A stretch of DNA of 64,000 nucleotides from an uncultured Maribacter sp. (GCF_947495965.1 NZ_CANMBB010000002.1:124001-188000); one strand, 5' to 3'; shown: positions 26,529-36,414, counted from the stretch's first letter. Notes: a model not told the origin generated them from the sequence alone. A program made the numbers and translations.

Positions 26529-27095
26529 ATGGCATCTACATCAGATATTAGAAAAGGATTATGTATTAGATATAATAATGATATATATAAAATCATTGAA
26601 TTTTTACATGTAAAGCCAGGAAAAGGTCCTGCTTTTGTTAGAACAAAATTAAAAAGTGTTTCTACCGGAAAAGTTTTAGATAACACTTTTTCGGCAGGGC
26701 ATAAAATAGAAGATGTTCGTGTAGAAACGCGTTCTTATCAATTTTTATATCCAGAAGGAGATACTTTTCATTTTATGAATACAGACGATTACAACCAAAT
26801 TACCTTGCAAGAAAGTTCTTTAGACGCTCCTGGCTTGTTAAAAGAAGGTACTGTTGTAAAAATTATGTTTAATACAGAAGATAGTATGCCTTTATCTGTA
26901 GAAATGCCTGCAAGTGTAATTTTAGAGGTTACCTATACAGAACCTGGTGTAAAAGGAAATACAGCTACAAATGCTACAAAACCTGCAAAAGTAGAAACAG
27001 GAGCAGAAGTTAACGTTCCTTTATTTATAAACGAAGGAGATAAAATTAAAGTAGATACTGAGAAAGGTAGTTACATGGAAAGAGTAAAAGAATAG
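26529..27095 (+). CDS. efp: elongation factor P
   Basis: EF-P relieves ribosome stalling at polyproline. The 188-residue protein has the three-beta-barrel length and the modification-site loop HVKPGKGPAFVRTK (about 28-41, with the conserved Lys at the tip). SFRSG-like ... TFSAGHKIEDV and ETRSYQFLYPEGDTFHFMNTDDY follow, then a C-terminal domain with LPLSVEMP-like and VNVPLFINEGDKIKVDTEKG. It lies between lpxA and the second lpxD-like gene, a common flavobacterial order. Confidence 0.95.
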   Translation: MASTSDIRKGLCIRYNNDIYKIIEFLHVKPGKGPAFVRTKLKSVSTGKVLDNTFSAGHKIEDVRVETRSYQFLYPEGDTFHFMNTDDYNQITLQESSLDAPGLLKEGTVVKIMFNTEDSMPLSVEMPASVILEVTYTEPGVKGNTATNATKPAKVETGAEVNVPLFINEGDKIKVDTEKGSYMERVKE

Positions 27096-27105
27096 TTTTT
27101 TTACA

Positions 27106-28038
27106 ATGAAATTTCCTAAATCGTATACTTTACAAGAAATCTCTCAAATTATTCAATCAGAATATATTGGGGAAGCTAATTTTTCTATAACGGGTATGAA
27201 TGAAATTCATGTTGTAGAAAAGGGAGATATTGTATTTGTGGATCATCCAAAATATTATGATAAAGCATTAAATTCTAAGGCTACTACTATCTTAATAAAT
27301 AAAAAAGTTGCATGTCCAGAGGGTAAAGCTCTATTAATTTCGGAAGACCCTTTTCGCGATTTTAATAAACTAACCACTTATTTTAAGCCATTTGTACCTG
27401 CAAGTTCGGCTATTTCAGAAAGTGCACAAATAGGGAAGGGTACCATTATACAACCCAATACTTTTATAGGAAATAATGTTTCTATCGGAGAAAATTGTGT
27501 GGTGCATTCTAATGTAGCCATTTATGATAATTGTGTTATAGGAAATAATGTTACTATCCATGCAGGGAGTGTTTTAGGAGCAGATGCTTTTTATTATAAA
27601 AATAGACCTGAAGGTTTTGATAAGTTACGTTCTGGCGGAAGAGTTGTATTAGAAGATAATGTAGATATAGGAGCTCTTTGTACTATAGATAAAGGAGTTA
27701 CTGGAGATACTACCATTGGAAAAGGAACAAAACTTGATAATCAAGTACATGTAGGACATGATACTATTATTGGGGAAAAATGTTTAATTGCATCCCAAAC
27801 TGGAATTGCTGGTTGTGTTATTATTGAAGATGAAGTTACCTTATGGGGGCAAGTAGGAACCAATAGTGGAATTACTATTGGTAAAAAAGCTGTTATAATG
27901 GGGCAAACAGGAGTTACTAAGTCAGTGCCAGGTGGTAAAAGCTATTTTGGAACTCCAATAGAAGAATCTAGAGAAAAATTGAAGCAATTGGCTTACATTA
28001 AAAAAATTCCAGAAATAATAAAAAAAGTAGAAAAGTAA
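27106..28038 (+). CDS. LpxD-like UDP-3-O-acylglucosamine N-acyltransferase paralogue
   Basis: This 310-residue relative of LpxD has the same layout: an N-terminal domain (YTLQEISQIIQSEYIGE, VEKGDIVFVDHPKYYDKAL) and a hexapeptide beta-helix (about 100-275). The catalytic-His segment QVHVGHDTIIGEKCLIASQTG aligns with that of the first LpxD, so it is probably active. It is about 28 residues shorter and diverges in the acyl- and uridine-binding parts. It may use a different acyl donor or act on another nucleotide sugar. It starts ten bases after efp. Confidence 0.82.
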   Translation: MKFPKSYTLQEISQIIQSEYIGEANFSITGMNEIHVVEKGDIVFVDHPKYYDKALNSKATTILINKKVACPEGKALLISEDPFRDFNKLTTYFKPFVPASSAISESAQIGKGTIIQPNTFIGNNVSIGENCVVHSNVAIYDNCVIGNNVTIHAGSVLGADAFYYKNRPEGFDKLRSGGRVVLEDNVDIGALCTIDKGVTGDTTIGKGTKLDNQVHVGHDTIIGEKCLIASQTGIAGCVIIEDEVTLWGQVGTNSGITIGKKAVIMGQTGVTKSVPGGKSYFGTPIEESREKLKQLAYIKKIPEIIKKVEK

Positions 28039-28078
28039 ATTAAAAAGAAGTTTACTTTAAAAATCATTTACAAACGCA

Positions 28079-28086
28079 TATTTTTG
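28079..28086 (+). promoter_or_regulatory. candidate promoter -7 element (TATTTTTG) for sucD
   Basis: TATTTTTG matches TAnnTTTG and lies 23 bases before the sucD ATG at 28110. Confidence 0.5.
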
Positions 28087-28109
28087 TGTTATTAAAAAAA
28101 TAATATCGT

Positions 28110-28982
28110 ATGAGTGTTCTAGTTAATAAAGATTCTAAAATAATAGTACAAGGTTTTACAGGAAGTGAAGGAACTTTCCATGCCGGACAAATGATTGATT
28201 ACGGTACTAACGTTGTTGGTGGTGTTACTCCAGGAAAAGGAGGTCAAGAACATTTAGGAAAACCTGTTTTTAATACTGTTTTAGAAGCAGTTGAAAAAGT
28301 AGGGGCAGATACAACTATTATATTTGTACCGCCAGCATTTGCTGCAGATGCTATTATGGAAGCAGCTAATGCAGGTATAAAAGTTATTATTACAATTACA
28401 GAAGGTATACCTGTAGCAGACATGGTAAAAGCTTCTAATTACATAAAAGATAAAGATTGTAGACTTGTTGGGCCTAACTGTCCAGGAGTTATTACTCCAG
28501 GAGAAGCAAAAGTTGGTATTATGCCAGGATTTGTTTTTAAAGAGGGGAATGTAGGTATTGTTTCTAAATCAGGAACTTTAACTTATGAAGCAGCAGACCA
28601 AGTTGTTCGTCAAGGATTAGGAATAACTACTGCAATTGGTATTGGTGGTGATCCAATAATTGGAACTACAACAAAAGAAGCTGTAGAATTATTAATTAAT
28701 GATTCTGAAACTGAGTGTGTTGTAATGATTGGAGAAATTGGAGGACAATTAGAAGCTGATGCTGCAGAATGGTACAAGGCAAGTGGAAGTAAAAAACCAA
28801 TTGTTGGTTTTATTGCTGGTGAAACTGCTCCTGCAGGAAGAACTATGGGGCATGCTGGTGCTATAGTTGGTGGTAGTGATGATACTGCACAAGCAAAAAA
28901 ACGTATTATGAGAGAATGTGGTATATATGTTGTAGATTCTCCTGCCGAAATAGGTGTTAAAGTAAAAGAAGTTATGGGGTAA
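28110..28982 (+). CDS. sucD: succinyl-CoA ligase (ADP/GDP-forming) alpha subunit
   Basis: SucD with SucC converts succinyl-CoA to succinate while making ATP or GTP. The 290-residue protein has the CoA-binding Rossmann N-terminus ([26 protein letters not shown]), [23 protein letters not shown], and the phospho-histidine in [11 protein letters not shown] (His248). Length matches the family. sucC is not adjacent, which is usual in flavobacteria. It has its own promoter and terminator. Confidence 0.95.
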   Translation: MSVLVNKDSKIIVQGFTGSEGTFHAGQMIDYGTNVVGGVTPGKGGQEHLGKPVFNTVLEAVEKVGADTTIIFVPPAFAADAIMEAANAGIKVIITITEGIPVADMVKASNYIKDKDCRLVGPNCPGVITPGEAKVGIMPGFVFKEGNVGIVSKSGTLTYEAADQVVRQGLGITTAIGIGGDPIIGTTTKEAVELLINDSETECVVMIGEIGGQLEADAAEWYKASGSKKPIVGFIAGETAPAGRTMGHAGAIVGGSDDTAQAKKRIMRECGIYVVDSPAEIGVKVKEVMG

Positions 28983-29025
28983 TAGCACTTAAAGTGTTAA
29001 ATCTTTCCAAATAATTCTTACATTA

Positions 29026-29064
29026 AATCCATCATTCTTACATTAGAATGGTGGATTTTTTTTA
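29026..29064 (+). terminator. intrinsic terminator after sucD
   Basis: AAATCCATCATTCT / AGAATGGTGGATTT (29026-29039, 29046-29059) pairs with one G-U and is followed by a T-run. Confidence 0.88.
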
Positions 29065-29138
29065 CCATAAATTCAACATCTTTTTAAAACTAATAAATTG
29101 TATTTTTAAAAAGAGCTAACTATTTAAAATGTATTTCA

Positions 29139-32102
29139 ATGAAAAATCAATTTATAGCAGTTTTTACAGGTCTTTTAATTATTGTTGGATGTTCCAAATC
29201 TAAAAATGAAAAGCATGCATCTTCAACTATTACAGATAGCAATGGCTTTACCTATGAAACAGTTAAAGATGACCCCACTGGTTTACGATTGTACACTTTA
29301 GATAACGGATTAAAAGTTTATTTAGGAAAAAATACGGAAGAGCCTAAAATACAAACCTTAATTGCAGTAAGAGCAGGTTCTAAATATGACCCGGCAGACA
29401 ATACTGGTTTAGCACATTACCTAGAGCATATGGTTTTTAAAGGAACCGATAAAATAGGAACTCAAGATTATGAAAAAGAAAAAGTTTTTTTAAAACAAAT
29501 TTCAGACCTATATGAAGTTCATAAAGCAGAAAAGGATACGGTAAAGAAAAAAGAAATTTATAAAAAGATAGATTCCGTTTCCTTACTTGCTTCTAATATC
29601 TCTATTGCGAATGAGTATGATAAAATGGTAAGCTCCCTCGGAGCAGAAGGTACAAATGCTTTTACATCTAATGAGCAAACTGTATATGTTAGTAAGATTC
29701 CTTCAAATGAAGTGGATAAATGGTTGCAAGTAGAAAGTGAGCGTTTTAAAACATTGGTCTTACGTTTATTTCATACAGAGTTAGAGGCTGTTTATGAAGA
29801 GTTTAATAGAGGGCAGGATAGTGATGGAAGAAAACAATATTTTGCTGTTTTAGAAGGTCTGTATCCTAATCATCCATACGGAACGCAATCCACAATAGGG
29901 AAGTCAGAGCATTTAAAGAATCCGTCAATGAAGGCTATTCATAATTATTTTGAAACATATTACGTCCCAAATAATATGGCAGTTATTATGGTTGGCGATT
30001 TAGATTTTGAGGTAACTATTAAAAAAGTAAATAATTCTTTTGGTGATTATAAATCAAAAGAAGTTTCACACCCTACTTTTCCTGAAGAAATACCTTTAGC
30101 AGCTCCTGTTAAAAAAGAAGTGTATGGGCCAACGGCAGAATCTGTTTATGTTGCTTTTAGAACCAAAGGAAAAGGAGATAAAGAAGAAGTAATGGTTACC
30201 TTAATAGATTATATGTTGGCAAACTCTAACGCTGGGTTAATAGATTTAAATTTAAATCAAAAACAAATGGTGCAAAGAGCTTCTTCTTATACCAATTTTG
30301 ATAATGATTATGGTTTTCATTTACTGTATGGAACTCCAAAACAAGGGCAAACTTTAGATGAAGTAAGAGATTTGTTATTAGGACAGGTAGAGAAAATTAA
30401 AAAAGGTGAATTTGAGGACTGGCTTTTAGATGCAGTAGTAAATGATTTACGACTTTCTAAAATTAAATCTTTTGAAAAATCTTCCTCTACGGCTTATGAA
30501 TATTTAGATGCTTTTATTGGTTTTCAAGATTGGAACAAGCGTTTAAGTATGTTAGATGAGATGAAAAAAATAACAAAAGAAGAAGTGGTTTCTTTTGCAA
30601 ATGAATTATATGCAAATAATTATGTAGAAGTGCATAAAATAAAAGGAGAAGATAAGCATATAGTAAAAGTAGATAATCCGGGAATTACCCCAATAAACTT
30701 AAATAGAGGTAAAGAGTCTACTTTTTTAAAAGAATTTAATGCAGTAAACTCTCCAGCTTTAACGCCACAGTTTGTAGATTATAAGTCTGCAATTAATGAA
30801 ACAAAAACTAAGAGTGGCTTAAACGTTTCTTATATAGAAAACCCTAATAATGATATTTTTAATCTGAATATAATTTTTGATATGGGGAAAGACAATGACC
30901 CTATGGTTTCTTTAGCTGCCGGATATTTAGATTATTTAGGAACAAATAAATATTCTCCAGAAGAACTTAAGCAAGAATTTTATAAGATTGGAATTTCTTA
31001 TTATGTAAATACGGCTAACGATAAAACATATGTTGGTATTTCGGGTTTAAAAGAAAATTTAAATTCAGGTTTAGAATTATTAGAACATCTTTGGGGAAAT
31101 GCAGTTCCTGACCAAGAAACCTATAATAAGTATGTAGACAAGATATTAAAAGGAAGGCAAGATTCTAAAACACAAAAAGGAAATATTTTTTGGAATGGGT
31201 TAATGAGTTATAGTAAGTACGGAGAAGATTCTCGTTTACGTGATATTTATACTATGTCTGAATTAAGAGCTATTACGCCTATAGAACTAGTAGAAAAAAT
31301 AAAACAACTCAAACAGTATAAACAACGAGTTTTTTATTATGGAAAAGACGTAGATAATGCAATTGCATCTTTAGATAGTAATCATGTCATAAATATTGAT
31401 AAGCTAAAAGATTATCCAGAAAGAAAAAGATACGAAGAAAAAGAAACAGGGGGTAACGTTTACTTTGTAGATTATGATATGGTACAAAGTGAAATTCTTT
31501 TATTAGCCAAAGGCGCTGAGTTTGATGCTAAAAAAATGGCGGCATCTAGATTGTTTAATACGTATTTTGGAAGTGGTTTATCTTCTATTGTTTTTCAAGA
31601 AATAAGAGAATCTAAATCTTTAGCATATTCTGCATTTTCTAGTTATAGTAATGCCAGAGAAAAAGGAGATTCTGACTATGTAATGGCGTATGTAGGAACA
31701 CAAGCAAATAAATTGCCAGAAGCTGTAGATGCTATGATGGCATTAATGACCAATATGCCAGAGGCCGAAGAACAATTTAAGCAAGCAAAAGAAGCTACAT
31801 TAAAAAAGATAGCTGCAGAAAGAATAACAAAATCTAATATTTTTTGGACCTATGAATCTTTAAAGAAAAGAGGGTTTGAAAATGACAATAGAGAAGCACT
31901 TTATAATACTATAAAAAATATGACCTTAAATGATTTAAAAACTTTTTTTAATACAAACATTAAAGGTGAAAATTACAATGTTATGGTAATTGGTAATAAA
32001 AAAGATATCGATTTTAAGGCATTAAAAAAGTTAGGAGACATTAAAGAAATGGATATTGATGAAATCTTTAACTTTGAAAAATCGGCTCCAGTAAAAGGGT
32101 AA
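29139..32102 (+). CDS. M16-family zinc metallopeptidase, lipoprotein
   Basis: This 987-residue protein has a lipoprotein signal (IIVGC, cysteine 18). Two inverzincin halves follow: the N-terminal active half has the zinc motif HYLEH (His93, Glu96, His97) and the distal Glu in ELEAVYEEFNRG (about 170-182); the C-terminal half (about 540-960) lacks HxxEH and is the usual inactive partner with a YSAFSSYSN-type region. It probably degrades peptides in the periplasm or at the outer membrane. It is monocistronic, with no secretion-tail domain. Confidence 0.9.
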   Translation: MKNQFIAVFTGLLIIVGCSKSKNEKHASSTITDSNGFTYETVKDDPTGLRLYTLDNGLKVYLGKNTEEPKIQTLIAVRAGSKYDPADNTGLAHYLEHMVFKGTDKIGTQDYEKEKVFLKQISDLYEVHKAEKDTVKKKEIYKKIDSVSLLASNISIANEYDKMVSSLGAEGTNAFTSNEQTVYVSKIPSNEVDKWLQVESERFKTLVLRLFHTELEAVYEEFNRGQDSDGRKQYFAVLEGLYPNHPYGTQSTIGKSEHLKNPSMKAIHNYFETYYVPNNMAVIMVGDLDFEVTIKKVNNSFGDYKSKEVSHPTFPEEIPLAAPVKKEVYGPTAESVYVAFRTKGKGDKEEVMVTLIDYMLANSNAGLIDLNLNQKQMVQRASSYTNFDNDYGFHLLYGTPKQGQTLDEVRDLLLGQVEKIKKGEFEDWLLDAVVNDLRLSKIKSFEKSSSTAYEYLDAFIGFQDWNKRLSMLDEMKKITKEEVVSFANELYANNYVEVHKIKGEDKHIVKVDNPGITPINLNRGKESTFLKEFNAVNSPALTPQFVDYKSAINETKTKSGLNVSYIENPNNDIFNLNIIFDMGKDNDPMVSLAAGYLDYLGTNKYSPEELKQEFYKIGISYYVNTANDKTYVGISGLKENLNSGLELLEHLWGNAVPDQETYNKYVDKILKGRQDSKTQKGNIFWNGLMSYSKYGEDSRLRDIYTMSELRAITPIELVEKIKQLKQYKQRVFYYGKDVDNAIASLDSNHVINIDKLKDYPERKRYEEKETGGNVYFVDYDMVQSEILLLAKGAEFDAKKMAASRLFNTYFGSGLSSIVFQEIRESKSLAYSAFSSYSNAREKGDSDYVMAYVGTQANKLPEAVDAMMALMTNMPEAEEQFKQAKEATLKKIAAERITKSNIFWTYESLKKRGFENDNREALYNTIKNMTLNDLKTFFNTNIKGENYNVMVIGNKKDIDFKALKKLGDIKEMDIDEIFNFEKSAPVKG

Positions 32103-32155
32103 TAAAATTTAAAAGAAAAGCTCTTTTATAATTTATGAAGAGTATTTTTAATTGG

Positions 32156-32163
32156 TATATTTG
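32156..32163 (+). promoter_or_regulatory. candidate promoter -7 element (TATATTTG) for fabG
   Basis: TATATTTG matches TAnnTTTG and lies 34 bases before the ATG at 32198. Confidence 0.5.
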
Positions 32164-32197
32164 TTTTGCTAACCAAAAAATAACAAATTAAGCTAGT

Positions 32198-32944
32198 ATG
32201 AAATTATTAGAAGGAAAAAATGTGATAATCACAGGTGCAAGTAGAGGAATAGGAACGGGGATAGCACAGGTGTTTGCAGAAAATGGTGCGAACGTGGCAT
32301 TTACATATAGTTCTAGCGAAGCTCCTGCTTTGGCATTAGAAAAAGAATTATCAGAAAAAGGAATAAAAGCAAAAGCATATAAAAGTAATGCAGGAAGTTT
32401 TAGTGATTCTGAGGAGTTAGTAGCTAAAGTTTTGGAAGATTTTGGAGGTATAGATGTATTAATTAATAATGCAGGTATTACAAAAGATAATTTACTAATG
32501 AGAATGGCTGAGGATGATTTTGATAAAGTTATTGAAATAAACCTTAAATCTGTTTTTAATATGACAAAGGCAGTACAGCGTACTATGCTTAAACAACGTA
32601 AAGGTTCTATTGTGAATATGAGTAGTGTTGTAGGAGTAAAAGGAAATGCCGGTCAAGCAAATTATGCCGCTTCTAAAGCAGGAATGATTGGCTTTACAAA
32701 GTCTATAGCCTTAGAATTGGGTTCTAGAAATATACGATGTAATGCCATAGCACCTGGTTTTATAGAAACTGAAATGACTGCTAAATTAGATGAAAAAGTA
32801 GTGCAAGGTTGGCGAGATGGTATTCCTTTAAAAAGAGGAGGTTCTACAGAGGATATAGCCAATGCTTGTTTGTTTTTTGCATCGGATTTATCTGCATATG
32901 TTACCGGCCAAGTACTTAATGTAGATGGCGGAATGCTTACATAA
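32198..32944 (+). CDS. fabG: 3-oxoacyl-ACP reductase
   Basis: FabG performs the first reduction of the fatty acid elongation cycle. The 248-residue SDR has the cofactor motif TGASRGIGTG (about 12-21), NNAG (about 90), the catalytic Ser in NMSSVVGVKG (about 140) and YAASKAG (about 154-160, YxxxK). The C-terminus GQVLNVDGGMLT is typical. The length and NAIAPGFIETEMT pattern fit FabG well. It is followed closely by a YbjQ-family gene. Confidence 0.92.
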   Translation: MKLLEGKNVIITGASRGIGTGIAQVFAENGANVAFTYSSSEAPALALEKELSEKGIKAKAYKSNAGSFSDSEELVAKVLEDFGGIDVLINNAGITKDNLLMRMAEDDFDKVIEINLKSVFNMTKAVQRTMLKQRKGSIVNMSSVVGVKGNAGQANYAASKAGMIGFTKSIALELGSRNIRCNAIAPGFIETEMTAKLDEKVVQGWRDGIPLKRGGSTEDIANACLFFASDLSAYVTGQVLNVDGGMLT

Positions 32945-32959
32945 ATTAAAATATTTATT

Positions 32960-33274
32960 ATGATATACGTAACTACAGAAACCGTTGGTGGTAAAGAAAT
33001 AGAATCTGCATTAGGAACAGTTAGAGGAAGTACTGTTAGAGCAAGAAATATAGGAAGAGATATTTTTGCAGGATTAAAAAATATTGTTGGTGGTGAAATA
33101 TCAGAATACACAAAATTATTAGCAGATGCTAGAGAACAAGCAATTAAACGTATGTTAGATGATGCACAACGTTTAGGTGCAGATGCTGTTGTTAATGTTC
33201 GTTTTACTACATCTCAAGTTATGCAAGGTGCAGCAGAAATGCTTGCTTATGGTACTGCTGTAAAACTTAAGTAA
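32960..33274 (+). CDS. YbjQ/UPF0145-family protein
   Basis: This 104-residue protein matches the UPF0145 layout: VTTETVGGKEIESALGTVRGSTVRARNIGRDI, then a helix (EYTKLLADAREQAIKRMLDDAQRLGADAVVNVRF) and the terminal GTAVKLK. The family forms pentamers resembling a heavy-metal-binding or dodecin-like fold. No function is established. It starts 15 bases after fabG and is probably in the same transcript. Confidence 0.87.
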   Translation: MIYVTTETVGGKEIESALGTVRGSTVRARNIGRDIFAGLKNIVGGEISEYTKLLADAREQAIKRMLDDAQRLGADAVVNVRFTTSQVMQGAAEMLAYGTAVKLK

Positions 33275-33283
33275 TTACATCTT

Positions 33284-33409
33284 ATGGAATTATTTCCTGT
33301 TTTTTTAATGATTTTAATTTATGGTAGTTTTTTTGCCATAATAATTTATTTAATATTTAAAAGGATAGAAGATAAGAAGAAAGAAAATTTTGAGAAGAGA
33401 GATAATTAA
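33284..33409 (+). CDS. small single-pass membrane protein (41 residues)
   Basis: A short frame starting at ATG 33284 encodes one hydrophobic helix (about 4-25, FPVFLMILIYGSFFAIIIYLIF) followed by a charged tail (KRIEDKKKENFEKRDN). It fits exactly into the gap between the YbjQ gene (9 bases away) and the next gene (3 bases), with no other coding explanation. No family is recognised. Confidence 0.6.
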   Translation: MELFPVFLMILIYGSFFAIIIYLIFKRIEDKKKENFEKRDN

Positions 33410-33412
33410 TAC

Positions 33413-35440
33413 ATGCAAACTAAAACAGTACTATTTATTATTTTAGCTGCAGTGGTAGCATTGTTTCTAGTGCTATTTCAATATTATTACAAAAGAAAAA
33501 TAAAAGGAAAGACAACTATTGTGCTTTCCTTTTTACGTTTTATTTCCATTTTTGGTATTTTGTTACTTCTTATAAACCCAAAGTTTGTTAAGAACAATTA
33601 TGAGATAGTAAAAACAAATCTGATATTTTTAGTTGACAACTCCTCTTCAATAAAAAAAGAAGAAACTCTTGTTAAAAGTCTTTTAGAAAAGTTAACTACA
33701 AATAAGGCTTTAAAAGATAAGTTTACTATTCATAAATATGCTTTTGGAAAAGAATTTAGCACATTAGACTCATTATCATTTTTAGAGCAAAACACTAATA
33801 TTTCAAAAGCTTTATTAACTACAGAAAATATTTATGCTAGAACAAATTCTGCTGTAGTACTACTCACAGATGGTAACCAAACTATAGGACAAGATTACGA
33901 ACATTTAAAATTAAAAAAGGATATTACAATTTTTCCAATTTGTATAGGAGACACAACTAAATATAATGATATTAGAATAGAACAAATTAATAGTAATCCG
34001 TACTCTTTTTTAAATAATCAATTTCCTATTGAAGTACTTGTAAACTATGACGGTACATCACAAGTAAATAAAACTATTACAATTAGTGTAGATGGGAAAA
34101 AAGAATATCAAGAAAAAATTTCTTTTTCTAAAAATAATTCTTCTAAAACTATTGCTACGAATTTAAAGGCTTTAAGCGTAGGGGTAAAATCTATTGAGGT
34201 ACATATAGAAGCCCTAGAGAAGGAAAAAAATGTAGTTAATAACCGTAAAATTTCATTTATAGAAGTAATAGATGAAACTACAAAAATAGGAATAGTATCT
34301 TCTATATTACATCCAGATATTGGTACTTTAAAAAAGTCTATTGAAACAAATAAGCAAAGAGAAGTTTTTATTTTAAAACCAACAACAAGCCTTTCAGAAC
34401 TAGGAAAGATAGATTTGTTTATACTTTATCAACCAAATAGTTCTTTTTCTTCAATTTATAATTACATCAAACAAAAACAAGTAAATAGTCTTACTGTAAC
34501 GGGAGTAAAAACCGATTGGAGTTTTTTAAATGCTATTCAAAAGAATATAAAAGTTCAAGATAATTATCCAATACAAGAGGTGATTCCTAAAATGAATCAG
34601 ACTTTTTCAAAATTTGATATATCCGATTTTAAATCCATAGATTATCCACCTTTAGAGACGAATGCAGGACCTATTATTTTTAATGATAACTCGGAGTCAT
34701 TATTAAAAATGGTGGTAAAGGGTGTAGACATAGACAATCCTCTATGTGTAGTTTTAGATAATAATGTAACAAAAGAAGTTTTCTGGTTTGGTGAGAATAT
34801 TTGGAAATGGAGAGTACAGGAATATAGAAATTCTAAAGAGTTCAAAAATTTTGATGATTTTATAGGGAAAATAATAATCTATTTAACTAGTTCAAAAAAT
34901 AAGGATCGACTAAATGTAGATTACAAACCAGTATATCAAGGAAATAATAATTCTAAAATTACAGCAACCTATTTTGATGAGTCTTTCACTTTTGACTCTA
35001 ATGCAACAATCCTTGTTACGATTCAAAATAAAAATAAAGAGAAAAAAATAGAAATTCCAATGCTTTTAAAACAAGACTTTTTTGAAGTAGATGTTTCTAA
35101 TTTGCAACCTAGTGATTATACCTTTACTGTATCAGTCAAAGATAAAAACTATTCAAAAAAAGGAAGTTTTTCTATTAAAAACTTTAATGTAGAACAACAG
35201 TTTTTGTCTTCTAATTATATAAAACTACAGTCTTTAGCATATGATAGCAATGGAAAACTCTTATTTCCAAATCAAGTTTCGGAATTAGAAAATACTTTGT
35301 TGTCTAATAAAGCATTTGTACCAGTACAAAAGAGGACTGAAAATATTGTACCTTTGGTTTACTTTAGAATTCTTTTAGGCTTAATAATAGGAGCTCTTAC
35401 TTTAGAGTGGTTTATAAGAAAGTATAAAGGTTTAATGTAA
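33413..35440 (+). CDS. membrane protein with VWA-like domain
   Basis: This 675-residue protein has two N-terminal transmembrane helices (about 5-24 and 37-56), then a VWA-like domain whose MIDAS motif DNSSS starts at D75 (IFLVDNSSSI), with LLTDGNQTIG near 155. A long beta-rich periplasmic region follows (about 190-640), then a C-terminal helix (about 650-668) with a short basic tail. The pattern resembles the BatA/BatB-like and GATase1-type VWA membrane proteins of Bacteroidota. The function is unknown. It is followed by a prohibitin-family gene after ten bases. Confidence 0.78.
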   Translation: MQTKTVLFIILAAVVALFLVLFQYYYKRKIKGKTTIVLSFLRFISIFGILLLLINPKFVKNNYEIVKTNLIFLVDNSSSIKKEETLVKSLLEKLTTNKALKDKFTIHKYAFGKEFSTLDSLSFLEQNTNISKALLTTENIYARTNSAVVLLTDGNQTIGQDYEHLKLKKDITIFPICIGDTTKYNDIRIEQINSNPYSFLNNQFPIEVLVNYDGTSQVNKTITISVDGKKEYQEKISFSKNNSSKTIATNLKALSVGVKSIEVHIEALEKEKNVVNNRKISFIEVIDETTKIGIVSSILHPDIGTLKKSIETNKQREVFILKPTTSLSELGKIDLFILYQPNSSFSSIYNYIKQKQVNSLTVTGVKTDWSFLNAIQKNIKVQDNYPIQEVIPKMNQTFSKFDISDFKSIDYPPLETNAGPIIFNDNSESLLKMVVKGVDIDNPLCVVLDNNVTKEVFWFGENIWKWRVQEYRNSKEFKNFDDFIGKIIIYLTSSKNKDRLNVDYKPVYQGNNNSKITATYFDESFTFDSNATILVTIQNKNKEKKIEIPMLLKQDFFEVDVSNLQPSDYTFTVSVKDKNYSKKGSFSIKNFNVEQQFLSSNYIKLQSLAYDSNGKLLFPNQVSELENTLLSNKAFVPVQKRTENIVPLVYFRILLGLIIGALTLEWFIRKYKGLM

Positions 35441-35450
35441 ATAAATAACT

Positions 35451-36266
35451 ATGGATAAATTACCTAAAATAGCAGTGCCAGTAGTATTTGTATTGGTTTT
35501 ATTGGCAATATTAATTTCAAAATCAGCAGTAACTATTGGTTCAGGAGAGGCAGGAGTATTGTATAAAACTTTTGGTGGCGGTGTTGTTACTGATGAACCG
35601 GCAATGGGAGAGGGTTTTCATATTGTTGCACCTTGGAATAAAGTATATGTTTATGAGGTAAGACAGCAAGAAGTTTTTGAAAAAATGCAAGTTTTATCTT
35701 CTAATGGTCTAGAAATTAAGTTAGATGCTTCTGCATGGTTTCAACCAAAAATGGAGTTTTTAGGAAAATTGCACCAAGAAAAAGGGGCAGATTATGTACA
35801 GCGTGTTTTATTACCAACCATACGTTCTGCAGCTCGTAGTGTAGTTGGAAGGTATACACCAGAACAATTATACTCTAGTAAGAGAGATGCTATACAACAA
35901 GAAATTTATGAGGAAACTAAGAAAATTGTAGATGGACAATACATACAATTAAATGAAATTTTAGTGCGCGATGTAACATTGCCACCAACAATAAAAGAGG
36001 CTATTGAGCGTAAGTTAAAACAAGAGCAAGAATCTTTAGAATATGAGTTTAGACTAGTAACTGCTAAAAAAGAAGCTGAAAAAGTTACTATTGAAGCGCA
36101 AGGTAAAGCAGATGCAAACCGTATTTTAAGTGCATCTTTAACAGATAAAATATTACAAGATAAAGGTATAGATGCCACTATTAAATTATCAGAATCTCCA
36201 AATGCAAAAGTAATTGTAGTTGGTAGTGGTGATTCTGGTTTGCCACTAATATTAGGGAATAACTAA
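35451..36266 (+). CDS. prohibitin/SPFH-family membrane protein
   Basis: This 271-residue protein has an N-terminal transmembrane helix (about 7-25) and an SPFH/band-7 domain (about 26-195: SGEAGVLYKTFGGGV, RQQEVFEKMQVLSSNGLEIKLDASAWFQ, VGRYTPEQLYSSKRDAIQQEI). A coiled coil follows (about 180-225, KLKQEQESLEYEFRLVTAKKEAEK). SPFH proteins form large rings in the membrane, often holding proteases such as FtsH. Partner unknown. It probably shares the transcript of the VWA-like gene. Confidence 0.88.
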   Translation: MDKLPKIAVPVVFVLVLLAILISKSAVTIGSGEAGVLYKTFGGGVVTDEPAMGEGFHIVAPWNKVYVYEVRQQEVFEKMQVLSSNGLEIKLDASAWFQPKMEFLGKLHQEKGADYVQRVLLPTIRSAARSVVGRYTPEQLYSSKRDAIQQEIYEETKKIVDGQYIQLNEILVRDVTLPPTIKEAIERKLKQEQESLEYEFRLVTAKKEAEKVTIEAQGKADANRILSASLTDKILQDKGIDATIKLSESPNAKVIVVGSGDSGLPLILGNN

Positions 36267-36360
36267 AGAACTGTTATTTTTTTTATTAAAACATTAATAG
36301 TTGTTAAAAAAACAGTTTTTGCTTTTATGCAATTAAAATATATTTTACATTTACAAAGTA

Positions 36361-36414
36361 ATGAGAAACAAAACTACACATCATCATTTTCATACTGGCT
36401 ATCAAGCGAGGTGA
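36361..36414 (+). CDS. hisL: his operon leader peptide, His-rich (17 residues)
   Basis: The frame encodes MRNKTTHHHFHTGYQAR and stops with TGA at 36412. Four of five consecutive codons (residues 7-11) are histidine, which is the hallmark of a His-sensing leader peptide. It lies about 150 bases before hisG with an intrinsic terminator between. The stop codon lies just after the first of two identical ATCAAGCG octamers, so a ribosome reaching the stop would cover it. It is too short for protein-level recognition; the call rests on codon content and context. Confidence 0.82.
   Translation: MRNKTTHHHFHTGYQAR

Noticed and set aside
32662-33111. 149-codon minus-strand frame over fabG and the YbjQ gene
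   Set aside because: It crosses two well-supported genes on the other strand and has no recognisable features.
36267-36345. Terminator between the prohibitin gene and the his leader
   Set aside because: AACTGTT and AAACAGTT can pair only across a long loop with a bulge; too weak to list.
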